Below, in pieces: positions 57,348 to 64,000 of a DNA stretch of 64,000 bases; within the stretch, counting starts at the first letter, position 1, and each line of letters starts with the position of its first letter. The position numbers and the translations under genes were made by a program. Under the pieces are notes generated by a model. It was not told where the DNA came from, searched no databases, and saw nothing but the letters and a program-made list of their open reading frames with translations. This stretch comes from DATBLE01 sp036555585 (GTDB taxonomy: Bacteria; Actinomycetota; Thermoleophilia; Gaiellales; Gaiellaceae), in contig DATBLE010000009.1 of the NCBI GenBank assembly GCA_036555585.1, positions 1 through 64,000 on the forward strand, given 5' to 3'.

Positions 57348-58204
57348 ACCCGCTCCTCGCGCGCCGCGCGCTGCGCGCTGTCGGCCAGGCGACGGACCGA
57401 CTCGCCGGCCGGCGGACGTGGCGACCAGGCGAGGTCGCGGGCCCGGCGAGCGAGGTCGGCGAGCCCGCGGCGGTCGAGCGCCACGGCCAGGGACTCCAGG
57501 GCCGCGCGCCGATCGCCGGTGCCGCCGCCCGCGGCCAGGCCGGTGACGAGCAATGCGTACTCGAGGTCGGACGGTCGGCGGCGACCGTTGCCGGCCCAGA
57601 ACGGCTCCGGCCGCCAGACGAGCCGGCGGAGGCCGATCGCGGCCGCCGCGGCCACGGCGAGCGCGGCGGCAACGGCGAGGAGGATGCCGAAGAGCAGCCG
57701 GTGGCCGTTCCCGGTCCCGTTCTCGGGCGGGGTGAGGTCGCCGCGCAGCACCGGCGCCGCGAGATCGCTCGGTGCGAGCCGCGATGCCTGGCGCAGCGGC
57801 GGCCAGAGCCCGACGAAGGTCTTGCCGTTCGGCAGGCCGATCTTCACGGGCGGGAGCTGCACCTGGTGCTCCGCTCCCGGCGGCCCGACGCAGACGGACC
57901 GCAGACAGTCGATCACGAACCGGTACGTGACGTTCCCGGCGTGTGACGTCGTGGTGCGGCTGACGACGTGGTAGGGCGAGAAGCCGGCGTGCACGGAGAA
58001 GCCCGCGGGCACCTGGAGCGTCGCGGTCACCGGCTGACCGAAGAGATGCGTGCGCGGGACGAGCGTCGCATTCAGCTTCGGCTTGGCCGGGGGTGCCCGG
58101 TCGTGTCTGGTGCCGGCGGGAACGAGCAGTGCCGCCGCCGCCGCGATCGCCGCGAGGCAGAACGCGAGCCACGCAGCCGCGCGCCAGTCGCTCAGGCGCT
58201 CCAT
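57344..58204 (-). CDS. Membrane protein with beta-rich extracytoplasmic domain (cluster B)
   Basis: 286 residues: TM1 (AAAWLAFCLAAIAAAAALLV), a beta domain (FGQPVTATLQVPAGFSVHAGF, SPYHVVSRTTTSHAGNVTYRFVIDCLRSVCVGP), TM2 (LLFGILLAVAAALAVAAAAAIGL) and a cytoplasmic tail. F-x-x-YHVV and the C-x-G-P/S-x-C pair mirror ECLGPSC in cluster A. ATG 58204 overlaps the DUF58 gene by 13 bases. Confidence 0.78.
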   Translation of the reverse strand: MERLSDWRAAAWLAFCLAAIAAAAALLVPAGTRHDRAPPAKPKLNATLVPRTHLFGQPVTATLQVPAGFSVHAGFSPYHVVSRTTTSHAGNVTYRFVIDCLRSVCVGPPGAEHQVQLPPVKIGLPNGKTFVGLWPPLRQASRLAPSDLAAPVLRGDLTPPENGTGNGHRLLFGILLAVAAALAVAAAAAIGLRRLVWRPEPFWAGNGRRRPSDLEYALLVTGLAAGGGTGDRRAALESLAVALDRRGLADLARRARDLAWSPRPPAGESVRRLADSAQRAAREERV

Positions 58205-58971
58205 GCGAGTGCCGTGCGTCGGCCGCCTGCCCACCCCAGGAGCGCGTCCAGGACGACCTCCGGGTCGGACGTGCCGACCGGGACCGGCTCGAGCCCGAGC
58301 TCCTCGAGCCGCTCGACGATCGACGCGTGGCGCGCTTCGTTCTGCTCGCGCCTGCCGGTCGCCTCCCGGCGCGTGAGCAGCGTCGGTCGCGGGTTGCCCT
58401 GGGCGTCGGCGAGCGGTATGCAGACGCCCCCGACGTCCGGGAAGCTCTGCTCCCAGGTCGGATCCTGGAGGACCACCGGGACGACGTCCCAGCCCCGGGC
58501 GAAGGCGCTCTCCCAGGCTTCGTCGGGCGGAAACACGAGGAAGTCCGAGAGGTAGAAGACGATGCTGCCGGTCCCGAGCGCCGCCGGCTGGAGGTCGGCG
58601 GACAGCGAGCCGAGCCGCGTGAGCCGGGAGCCGATCCGCTGCGCGCTGGCGATCACGATCCGCTCGACCTCCTCCACCGCCGACGGCTTGTGCAGCCACG
58701 GCAACGGCGGGGGGTGGAGGGCCATCGTCGGGCTCGGGTCGACCGCGAGCCCTACCGGCAGACGCTCCTCGGCGTGGTGCTCGCGGACGATCAGCTCGTC
58801 CCGGTCGCTGACCGAGGACAGGCGGGCCGAGGCGTGGCGGTCGATCCGGCGCGGATCGTCCCCGGGCCGGTACGGGCGCGAGCCGATCGGGTCGAAGAGC
58901 CCTCCGCGCCGGACGGAACGGGTCTCGCCGTAGGGCAGCCCGGCGATCCGGCGCCGCGGTACGAGCGGCAC
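58192..58971 (-). CDS. DUF58-domain protein (cluster B)
   Basis: 259 residues from GTG 58971. CTG 58989, which overlaps the moxR stop as CTGA and gives MSGDPVVPLVPRRR, would align better with the paralogue's N-terminus. DUF58 signature: YRPGDDPRRIDRHASARLSS. The VWA-like core contains VGLAVDPSPTMAL and IVFYLSDFLVFPPDE. WDVVPVVLQDPTWEQSFPDV parallels cluster A closely. Works with the MoxR ATPase upstream. Confidence 0.87.
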   Translation of the reverse strand: MPLVPRRRIAGLPYGETRSVRRGGLFDPIGSRPYRPGDDPRRIDRHASARLSSVSDRDELIVREHHAEERLPVGLAVDPSPTMALHPPPLPWLHKPSAVEEVERIVIASAQRIGSRLTRLGSLSADLQPAALGTGSIVFYLSDFLVFPPDEAWESAFARGWDVVPVVLQDPTWEQSFPDVGGVCIPLADAQGNPRPTLLTRREATGRREQNEARHASIVERLEELGLEPVPVGTSDPEVVLDALLGWAGGRRTALAWSA

Positions 58972-58985
58972 GACGGGGTCGCCGC

Positions 58986-60038
58986 TCAGAGAGCCTGGGG
59001 CCGCGGTGCGAGCTCGAGGCAGCATTCCCAGAGCTGCCGGAGCGCCTCCTCGCGCCCCAGCTTCCGGATCGTGGCGAGATAGGAGGGCGCGAAGACGATG
59101 CGGTGGGCGATCACGGGCAGGAAGAGCAGCTCCACGTCCTCCGGCACGACGTACATGCGCCCCTCGAGCAGCGCCCAGGCCCGGACCGCACGCTCGAGCG
59201 CGAGGGAGCCGCGCACGGACGCGCTCAGCGCGATCGTGTCCAGCTGCCTCGTGGCGCCGACGAGACCGACGATCCAGCGCTGGATCAGCTCGTCGACGTA
59301 GACCTCGGCGACCGCCGGCCGCAGCGCCTTGACCGCAGCCGACGTCACCACCGGCCCGAGCGAGCTGAGCGGATGCTCGTGCTGCTGGTCGCGGAGGATC
59401 TCCAGCTCGTCGTCCGGAGTCGGGTAGCCGAGCGACAGGCGCATGAAGAAGCGGTCGAGCTGGGCCTCGGGCAGGGGGAACGTCCCGTCGTGCTCGATCG
59501 GGTTGTCGGTGGCGAGCAGCACGAACGGCCGCGGGAGCGCCCGCGAGGCGCCGTCCACCGTCACCTGCGTCTCGGCCATCGCCTCGAGCAGCGCCGACTG
59601 GGTCTTCGGCATCGCCCGGTTGACCTCGTCGACGAGCACGACGTTCGCGAACACGGGGCCGGGGCGGAACTCGAAGTCGCGGGTCTTCTGGTTGTAGATC
59701 GAGAGGCCCGTGACGTCGGTCGGCTGGAGGTCCGGCGTGCACTGGATGCGCCCGACCGTCGCGCCGCGGATGCTCTGTGCGAGTGCCCGGGCGAGCACCG
59801 TCTTCGCGGTGCCCGGAACGTCCTCGATCAGGACGTGGCCGCCGCAGGCGACGGCGGCCAGCACCAGCCTCAGCTCGTGGCGCTTCCCGCGCACGACCAG
59901 CTCGAGGTTCTCGAGCAGCCGACGGCAGGTCTCGGCGGCGTCGGCGTCGACCGCGGCACGGAGCGCGTCTTCCGCCTCGGCCCTCGGGCGCCTGCCGTTC
60001 AGCCGCGATCTCGTGGGCGTCGTCGGGGGGCCTGGCAT
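58986..60038 (-). CDS. MoxR-family AAA+ ATPase (cluster B)
   Basis: 350 residues: Walker A EDVPGTAKTVLARALA (the G-x-A-K-T form common in MoxR), GRIQCTPDLQPTDVTG, Walker B VVLVDEVNRAMPKTQSALLEAM, LLATDNPIEHDGTFPLPEAQLDRFFM, and the lid ending QLWECCLELAPRP. ATG 60038 is chosen; GTG 60047 is close by. No TANNNT-N6 box was found, unlike cluster A. It is divergent from sufS. Confidence 0.94.
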   Translation of the reverse strand: MPGPPTTPTRSRLNGRRPRAEAEDALRAAVDADAAETCRRLLENLELVVRGKRHELRLVLAAVACGGHVLIEDVPGTAKTVLARALAQSIRGATVGRIQCTPDLQPTDVTGLSIYNQKTRDFEFRPGPVFANVVLVDEVNRAMPKTQSALLEAMAETQVTVDGASRALPRPFVLLATDNPIEHDGTFPLPEAQLDRFFMRLSLGYPTPDDELEILRDQQHEHPLSSLGPVVTSAAVKALRPAVAEVYVDELIQRWIVGLVGATRQLDTIALSASVRGSLALERAVRAWALLEGRMYVVPEDVELLFLPVIAHRIVFAPSYLATIRKLGREEALRQLWECCLELAPRPQAL

Positions 60039-60105
60039 TCCGGTCACGGCATTGCCCGCAGTGCGAACGGAGAAACACCGCGGCGTTCGGCCGGAGGCGG
60101 GCGGG

Positions 60106-60111
60106 TACGAT
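60106..60111 (+). promoter_or_regulatory. -10 box (TACGAT) of the sufS leaderless promoter
   Basis: TACGAT plus six bases gives GTG 60118. It provides sufS-sufU with their own promoter, independent of sufCBD. Confidence 0.5.
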
Positions 60112-60117
60112 GAGATC

Positions 60118-61362
60118 GTGGCGGTCACGGCCCACCCCAAGCTGGACGCGCACAGGCTCCGCGCCGACTTTCCCGTCTTCGAGCAGCCGATTCACGGCAA
60201 GCCGCTGGCCTTCCTCGACTCCGCGGTTACCTCGCAGAAGCCGCGCCAGGTGCTGGACGCGATGCGAGACTTCTACACGACCTCGTACTCGAACGTGCAC
60301 CGGGGCGTCTACACGCTGTCCGAGCGCGCCACGGAGGGCTACGAGGGCGCCCGCGAGAAGGTGCGCGCGTTCGTGAACGCGCCCTCCACGCGCGAGGTGA
60401 TCTTCACGCGCCAGGCGACCGAGGCGCTCAACCTCGTCGCCTACGCGTGGGGCCTGGACAACCTCGGCCCCGGCGACCTCGTGATCGTCACGGAGCTCGA
60501 GCACCACTCGAACTTCGTCCCGTGGCAACAGATCGCCCGCCGGACCGGCGCCGGCTTCCGGATGCTCCCGATCGACGACCAGGGCGAGTTGCGGATGGAG
60601 CTGCTCGACGACGTCGCGGGCGACGCGAACGTGAAGGTCGTCGCAGCGAATCTCGTCTCCAACTCGCTCGGGACGATCAATCCGATCGAGCGCCTGGCCG
60701 CATGGGCGCACGAGCGCGGCGCGATCATGGTCGTCGACGCCGCCCAGGCGGCGCCGCACCGCAGGATCGACGTCCAGGCTCTCGGCGCCGACTTCGTCGC
60801 CTTCTCGTCGCACAAGATGTGCGGGCCCACAGGCGCCGGCGTGCTCTGGGGGCGCCGCGAGCTGCTGGAGTCGATGTCGCCCTTCAACTACGGCGGCTCG
60901 ATGATCCGCTCGGTCAAGGTCGAGGAGACGCAGTGGAACGAGCTGCCGTACAAGTTCGAGGCGGGAACGCCCGCGATCGCCGAGGCCTACGGGCTCGGCG
61001 TCGCGATCGACTACCTGGAGGCGGTCGGGCTGGAGGCGATCGCCCGTCACGAGCACGAGCTCGCCGAGTACGCGCTCGAGCGGCTCGCCGACCTCGAGTT
61101 CGTCACCGTCTACGGGCCGCCGCCCGACCGGCGCGTGGGCCTCGTGTCGTTCAACGTCGACAGCGTCCATCCGCACGACGTCGCGCAGGTGCTCGACTGG
61201 GAAGGGATCGCGATCCGGGCCGGCCACCATTGCTGCCAGCCGCTGATGACCCGTCTCGGCGTGGCGGCGACCAATCGGGCGAGCTTCTACCTGTACACGA
61301 TCCCCGAGGAGATCGACCGCCTCGTCGACGGCCTGCGCAAGGTGAAGGAGGTGCTGGGCTAG
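60118..61362 (+). CDS. sufS: Cysteine desulfurase SufS
   Basis: PLP enzyme that takes sulfur from cysteine for Fe-S assembly. 414 residues: SNVHRGVYTLSERATEGYEGAREKV, the PLP-Lys motif AFSSHKMCGPTGAGVLWG, and the catalytic-Cys region IRAGHHCCQPLMTRLG of the type II (SufS) class. FLDSAVTSQKPRQVLDAM is the usual N-terminus. GTG 60118 is fixed by the leaderless promoter. One base separates its stop from sufU. Confidence 0.96.
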   Translation: MAVTAHPKLDAHRLRADFPVFEQPIHGKPLAFLDSAVTSQKPRQVLDAMRDFYTTSYSNVHRGVYTLSERATEGYEGAREKVRAFVNAPSTREVIFTRQATEALNLVAYAWGLDNLGPGDLVIVTELEHHSNFVPWQQIARRTGAGFRMLPIDDQGELRMELLDDVAGDANVKVVAANLVSNSLGTINPIERLAAWAHERGAIMVVDAAQAAPHRRIDVQALGADFVAFSSHKMCGPTGAGVLWGRRELLESMSPFNYGGSMIRSVKVEETQWNELPYKFEAGTPAIAEAYGLGVAIDYLEAVGLEAIARHEHELAEYALERLADLEFVTVYGPPPDRRVGLVSFNVDSVHPHDVAQVLDWEGIAIRAGHHCCQPLMTRLGVAATNRASFYLYTIPEEIDRLVDGLRKVKEVLG

Positions 61363-61363
61363 G

Positions 61364-61801
61364 GTGGCCGGCGAGTTCGATCAGCTGTACCGCGAGGTCA
61401 TCCTCGACCACTACAAGAACCCGCGCGGCCACGGGGTGATGGAGCACGCCGACGCCGAGGCGGAGGGGCAGAACCCGCTCTGCGGCGACGAGGTCTCGAT
61501 CTACGTCGCCTTCGGCGAGGACGGCGACACGATCGACGACGTGATGTTCTCCGGGCGGGGTTGCGCCATCTCGCAGGCGGCGACGTCGATGCTGACCGAG
61601 ATGGTCAAGGGCCGCAAGGCGAGCGAGGTGGCGGCGATGCCGAAGGAGGACCTGCTCGAGGAGATCGGCATCCCGCTGACGCCGGTGCGGCTGAAGTGCG
61701 CGATCCTCGGCCTGACCACGCTCAGGCTGGCGCTGCACAAGGGCAAGGGCACGCCGCTGCCCGAGGGGCTCGCCGAGCTCGAGGACCTCGAGCTCCGCTA
61801 A
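61364..61801 (+). CDS. sufU: Fe-S assembly / sulfur-transfer protein SufU
   Basis: 145 residues. The three conserved Cys positions are visible in NPLCGDE, SGRGCAISQAATSML and VRLKCAILGL, together with YREVILDHYKNPR and the SufU-specific insertion before the last Cys. In this class it is a zinc-dependent sulfurtransferase accepting persulfide from SufS. GTG 61364. Confidence 0.95.
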   Translation: MAGEFDQLYREVILDHYKNPRGHGVMEHADAEAEGQNPLCGDEVSIYVAFGEDGDTIDDVMFSGRGCAISQAATSMLTEMVKGRKASEVAAMPKEDLLEEIGIPLTPVRLKCAILGLTTLRLALHKGKGTPLPEGLAELEDLELR

Positions 61802-61811
61802 GCCGCCGGAC

Positions 61812-62123
61812 GTGCCCGAGCTGGATGTCTGCCCGGCGGAGGAGCTGGCGCCGGGCGAGATGAGGATCGTCACGGCCGGGCTCGTCTCGATCGGCGTCTA
61901 CAACCTCGACGGGCAGTACTTCGCGATCGAGGATCGCTGCTCGCACGACGACGGCCCGCTGTGCGAGGGCGAGTTCGACCCGGAGACCGGCGTCGTGATC
62001 TGCCCCCGCCACGGGGCCAACTTCGACATCCGGAGCGGCGAGGCGCTGACGCTGCCCGCGTTCGAGCCGGTCGAGGTGTATCCGGTCCGCGTCGTCGACG
62101 GCGTCGTCAGGGTCGAGGTCTGA
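61812..62123 (+). CDS. Rieske-type [2Fe-2S] ferredoxin
   Basis: 103 residues. Cluster ligands C-x-H in DRCSHDDGPL and C-x2-H in VICPRHGANFD are spaced as in NirD/BphA3-type soluble Rieske proteins. It commonly follows sufU in actinobacteria and may be an electron donor or Fe-S carrier. GTG 61812; two bases before the next gene. Confidence 0.93.
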   Translation: MPELDVCPAEELAPGEMRIVTAGLVSIGVYNLDGQYFAIEDRCSHDDGPLCEGEFDPETGVVICPRHGANFDIRSGEALTLPAFEPVEVYPVRVVDGVVRVEV

Positions 62124-62125
62124 AC

Positions 62126-62725
62126 ATGCTCGACGACCGCGTGCGGGCCGTGCTCGCCCGGCTCGAGGAGGAGGACGCCCGCGAGCGTGCGCGCGGCCTG
62201 CCCCAGGAGGTTCGCGCCCGCGCGGTCGCGCCGACGACCGGCCGGTTCCTCTTCGCCCTGGTCGCACCGCAGACGGGCTGCGAGGTGCTCGAGGTCGGCG
62301 GCTCCCGCGGCTACTCGACGATCTGGCTCGCGGCCGGCGCCCGCCTGCTCGGCGGCCGGGTCCTCTCGCTCGAGCACGACCCGGCGAAGTGCGAGGCGTG
62401 GCGGCGCAACGTCGAGGAGGCGAGGCTGGCGGACTGGGCCGAGCTCGTCGAGGGCGACGCCCACGAGACGCTGCCGGCGATCGACGACGTCTTCGACCTC
62501 GTCTTCATCGACGCGGAGAAGGAGGACTACGACGGCTATTTCGAGCTCGCTCGGCCGAAGGTCGAGCCGGGCGGGCTGATCGTCGCCGACAACGTGCTCT
62601 CCCACGAGGATACGCTCGGCGCGTACTCGCGGGCCCGTCAGTCCGACCCCGGCCTGGAGAGCGTGACCGTGCCGCTCGACCGCGGGCTCGAGCTGAGCGT
62701 CGTCCTGACGCAATCGCTAGAGTGA
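62126..62725 (+). CDS. SAM-dependent O-methyltransferase (family 3 type)
   Basis: 199 residues. SAM-binding motif CEVLEVGGSRGYSTIWLA, GRVLSLEHDPAKCEAWRRN, FDLVFIDAEKEDYDGYFELA with the metal-binding Asp, and GGLIVADNVLSHEDT match catechol-O-methyltransferase-like enzymes. Its stop lies a few bases before the structured-RNA region and within its likely -10 (TAGAGT at 62718). The substrate is unknown. Confidence 0.92.
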   Translation: MLDDRVRAVLARLEEEDARERARGLPQEVRARAVAPTTGRFLFALVAPQTGCEVLEVGGSRGYSTIWLAAGARLLGGRVLSLEHDPAKCEAWRRNVEEARLADWAELVEGDAHETLPAIDDVFDLVFIDAEKEDYDGYFELARPKVEPGGLIVADNVLSHEDTLGAYSRARQSDPGLESVTVPLDRGLELSVVLTQSLE

Positions 62726-62753
62726 GATCACCGCGGAAAGGAGGTGGTCCGAC

Positions 62754-62795
62754 TTGAGCGACGACAGTACGGGCAGTGGAGGTGCCAGCCGGTAG
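62754..62795 (+). CDS. Possible 13-residue leader peptide within the structured RNA
   Basis: TTG 62754 begins MSDDSTGSGGASR and ends at TAG 62793-62795, nine bases after an ideal AAAGGAGG. Its 3' half overlaps the closing helix of the RNA (62785-62790), so ribosomes translating it would melt the structure. It may be a real regulatory peptide, or the purine tract may serve another purpose. Confidence 0.35.
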   Translation: MSDDSTGSGGASR

Positions 62796-62925
62796 GGGCG
62801 TGTCCCCGGACCTGAAGAGGGGAATCGCCTAGCCAGCGTGGGGGACACTCGCTGTGAGCGCCGCCGCCCTCGTAGACGGGGCGGCAGGAAAGCGCCCCTG
62901 CTAGTACAGGCTGGTGACCGGATGC

Positions 62926-62947
62926 GAGGGCCGCGCAAGCGGCCCTC
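62926..62947 (+). terminator. Terminator-like hairpin of the structured RNA
   Basis: GAGGGCCGC and GCGGCCCTC pair perfectly around a GCAA tetraloop, followed by GGTCTTTGC. The strong stem and modest T-run fit a terminator in a GC-rich genome. Confidence 0.6.
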
Positions 62948-63001
62948 GGTCTTTGCTGAGCACGGAGAGGGACTGGCCCGACGGGCCTGCCCCAGGTTCC
63001 G

Positions 63002-63478
63002 CTACGGCCCCGAGCCTGCGTCGAGCAGGCTGCTGATGTCGTAGCCCTTGTCCTTGTACGCCTGCTGGACCCGGAGCAGGGCCTGGATCGAGTTGGCGCC
63101 GAAGAGGGCGGCGATCGCCTCGGACGGGTCGCTGGCGTTGTCGAGGTGCGTGACCAGCGACGGCAGGTCGTCGGCGAGGCCCCGCATCGCCGAGACGAGC
63201 TGCTCGTGCAGGTCCGAGACCGCGGTCGGCGGGTGGAGCGCCTCGACCTTCCCGGCGAACGACCGTAGGGCGGCCTGGAGCTTCGGGACGTCGCTCTTCT
63301 TCAGCTTGGTCGACGCGCCGATCGATTGCCTCAGCTCCGAGCCGATCTGGTTCGAGAGCTGCTGGAGCCGGGCCTGGTACTCGGCCTTCGTCAGCGGCTT
63401 GCTCGAGGAGTCGCCGCCGCCGCCGCAGCCTGCCGCGACGAGGCCCACCGCGGCGAGCAGGACGGCGAGCGTGCGCAC
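63002..63478 (-). CDS. Putative lipoprotein of unknown function
   Basis: 158 residues. A lipoprotein signal peptide (MRTLAVLLAAVGLVAAGC lipobox) and a Gly/Ser linker precede an all-helical domain (LTKAEYQARLQQLSNQIGSEL, LQAALRSFAGKVEALHPPTAV, QALLRVQQAYKDKGYDISS). Heptad-like patterns suggest a helical bundle. GTG 63478 follows TAGGGT by seven bases. No family was recognised. Confidence 0.8.
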   Translation of the reverse strand: MRTLAVLLAAVGLVAAGCGGGGDSSSKPLTKAEYQARLQQLSNQIGSELRQSIGASTKLKKSDVPKLQAALRSFAGKVEALHPPTAVSDLHEQLVSAMRGLADDLPSLVTHLDNASDPSEAIAALFGANSIQALLRVQQAYKDKGYDISSLLDAGSGP

Positions 63479-63493
63479 GACGGCGACCCTATC

Positions 63494-64000
63494 TCAAGTC
63501 GCTCGGCGCAGCTGCTCGTCGAGGGAGATCGGCTCGATCCCGAAGGTCTCCTGCGCCGGAGTCGCGTCGCCGACGTTGTCGCCCGCCTCGAGCATCGTCA
63601 GCTGGTCGCGTGTGAGCAGCGGACGGGGCAGGCGCTCCGCGACCGCGGCGCCCGCCCGCGCGAGCGGGATCGGGACGTGCACCCGCGACCGCCGCTTGCC
63701 GAGCGTTCGCGCGATCCGCCGGTAGAGCTCGTTCCACGTGACCCGGTCCGGGCCGCCGAGGTCGAAGGTCCGGTTCGCGGCCGCCGGCAGGTCGACCGCT
63801 CCCGCGAAGAACGCGGCGACGTCCTCGACCCAGATCGGCTGGAGCTGCCGCTCGCCGGCGCCCAGGACCGGCGTGACCGGCGACCACCGCACCTGGCGCA
63901 CGAAGAGCGGCAGGACGCCGCCGTCGCGACCGAAGACGAAGCTGGGCCGGAAGACCACGTGCTCGAGGCCGGACTCGCGCACGGTGCTTTCCATCGCCCA
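63494..64000 (-). CDS. NAD(P)-binding sugar-epimerase-like protein (C-terminal part; runs off the window)
   Basis: The 3' 168 codons of an atypical SDR (NDUFA9/YbjT-like complex-I-associated group). Visible parts are ESGLEHVVFRPSFVFGRDGG, LQPIWVEDVAAFFAGAV, NRTFDLGGPDRVTWNELYRRIA and a C-terminal tail. The N-terminal GxxGxxG nucleotide motif lies beyond the end of the window. Its stop is 15 bases before the lipoprotein start, so the two may be co-transcribed, although the lipoprotein has its own -10-like box. Confidence 0.85.
   Translation of the reverse strand, partial: WAMESTVRESGLEHVVFRPSFVFGRDGGVLPLFVRQVRWSPVTPVLGAGERQLQPIWVEDVAAFFAGAVDLPAAANRTFDLGGPDRVTWNELYRRIARTLGKRRSRVHVPIPLARAGAAVAERLPRPLLTRDQLTMLEAGDNVGDATPAQETFGIEPISLDEQLRRAT

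Larger units (their letters stand above)
62731..62960 (+). ncRNA. Candidate structured non-coding RNA with extended anti-Shine-Dalgarno complement
   Basis: Nested helices close a multi-branch fold: 62785-62790 with 62909-62914, 62795-62800 with 62893-62898, 62801-62807 with 62841-62847 (TGTCCCC/GGGGACA), and 62863-62869 with 62879-62885. It ends in a 9-bp hairpin with a GCAA loop (62926-62947) followed by GGTCTTT, a plausible terminator. The 5' end carries AAAGGAGGTGGTCC (62737-62750), complementary to the 3' end of 16S rRNA over 14 positions with one G-U. A 13-codon ORF follows. RNase P, SRP and tmRNA hallmarks are absent. The raiA RNA family is worth testing, but I cannot assign it. Confidence 0.65.

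Noticed and set aside
62731..62960. Reading the structured region as RNase P RNA, 4.5S SRP RNA or tmRNA
   Set aside because: It has no GGAAAGTCCGGGC-type RNase P core, no SRP GGAAGC.. AGCAG loop and no tRNA-like ends or tag ORF ending in ALAA.

Overview
The window is very GC-rich bacterial chromosome, densely packed, with many GTG starts and 4-base start/stop overlaps. It looks like a high-GC actinobacterium. A deep-branching lineage such as the Thermoleophilia (Gaiella/Solirubrobacter relatives) fits best, from the mix of genes: an F420-type LLM oxidoreductase, SufU-type Fe-S assembly, caa3-like oxidase, and cyclase-AAA-TPR regulator. This placement is inferred from gene content only. No rRNA, CRISPR array or prophage is visible.

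Layout. 1-3941: 5' part of lon, hsp20, and a divergent MMPL/RND exporter. 3961-10651: an FHA protein followed by dTDP-rhamnose genes rmlA, rmlC, rmlD and rmlB, interrupted by a cyclase/AAA/TPR regulator whose 5' end carries three single-base frame breaks. 10710-14415: a tight SpoIID-like / subtilase / LLM-oxidoreductase operon. 14471-15070: a REP-associated (IS200-like) tyrosine transposase with palindromic repeats. 15067-19615 (minus): a Wbp-like nucleotide-sugar operon with a leaderless promoter that overlaps the tRNA-Lys promoter. 19639-29844: tRNA-Lys, a small secreted protein, a stand-alone MshEN-domain protein, and redox and membrane genes.

29859-35070 (minus) and 55064-60038 (minus) are two paralogous six-gene clusters in identical order: MoxR ATPase, DUF58, membrane protein, VWA protein, small anchored protein, BatA-like VWA protein. 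The second copy lies inside the suf Fe-S assembly locus: sufC-sufB-VOC-VOC-sufD are on its left, and sufS-sufU-Rieske-methyltransferase on its right.

38965-45609: cytochrome oxidase coxB-ctaD-ctaE with proteins resembling universal stress proteins built into the operon, then a DUF1361 membrane protein and a diheme cytochrome c lipoprotein. 45665-50449: a TPR protein, an adenosine-deaminase-like enzyme, an ABC-2 exporter pair, and tatC/tatA. 62731-62960: an apparently structured RNA with an extended anti-Shine-Dalgarno complement and a 13-codon ORF. 63002-64000: a lipoprotein and a partial NAD(P)-binding protein.

Three genome-style signals recur. First, leaderless promoters have a TANNNT box exactly 6 bases before the start codon (ten cases, one pointing to an ATC start). 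Second, several CTGA overlaps look like genuine CTG starts. Third, short odd-length palindromes of REP type occur both between and within genes.
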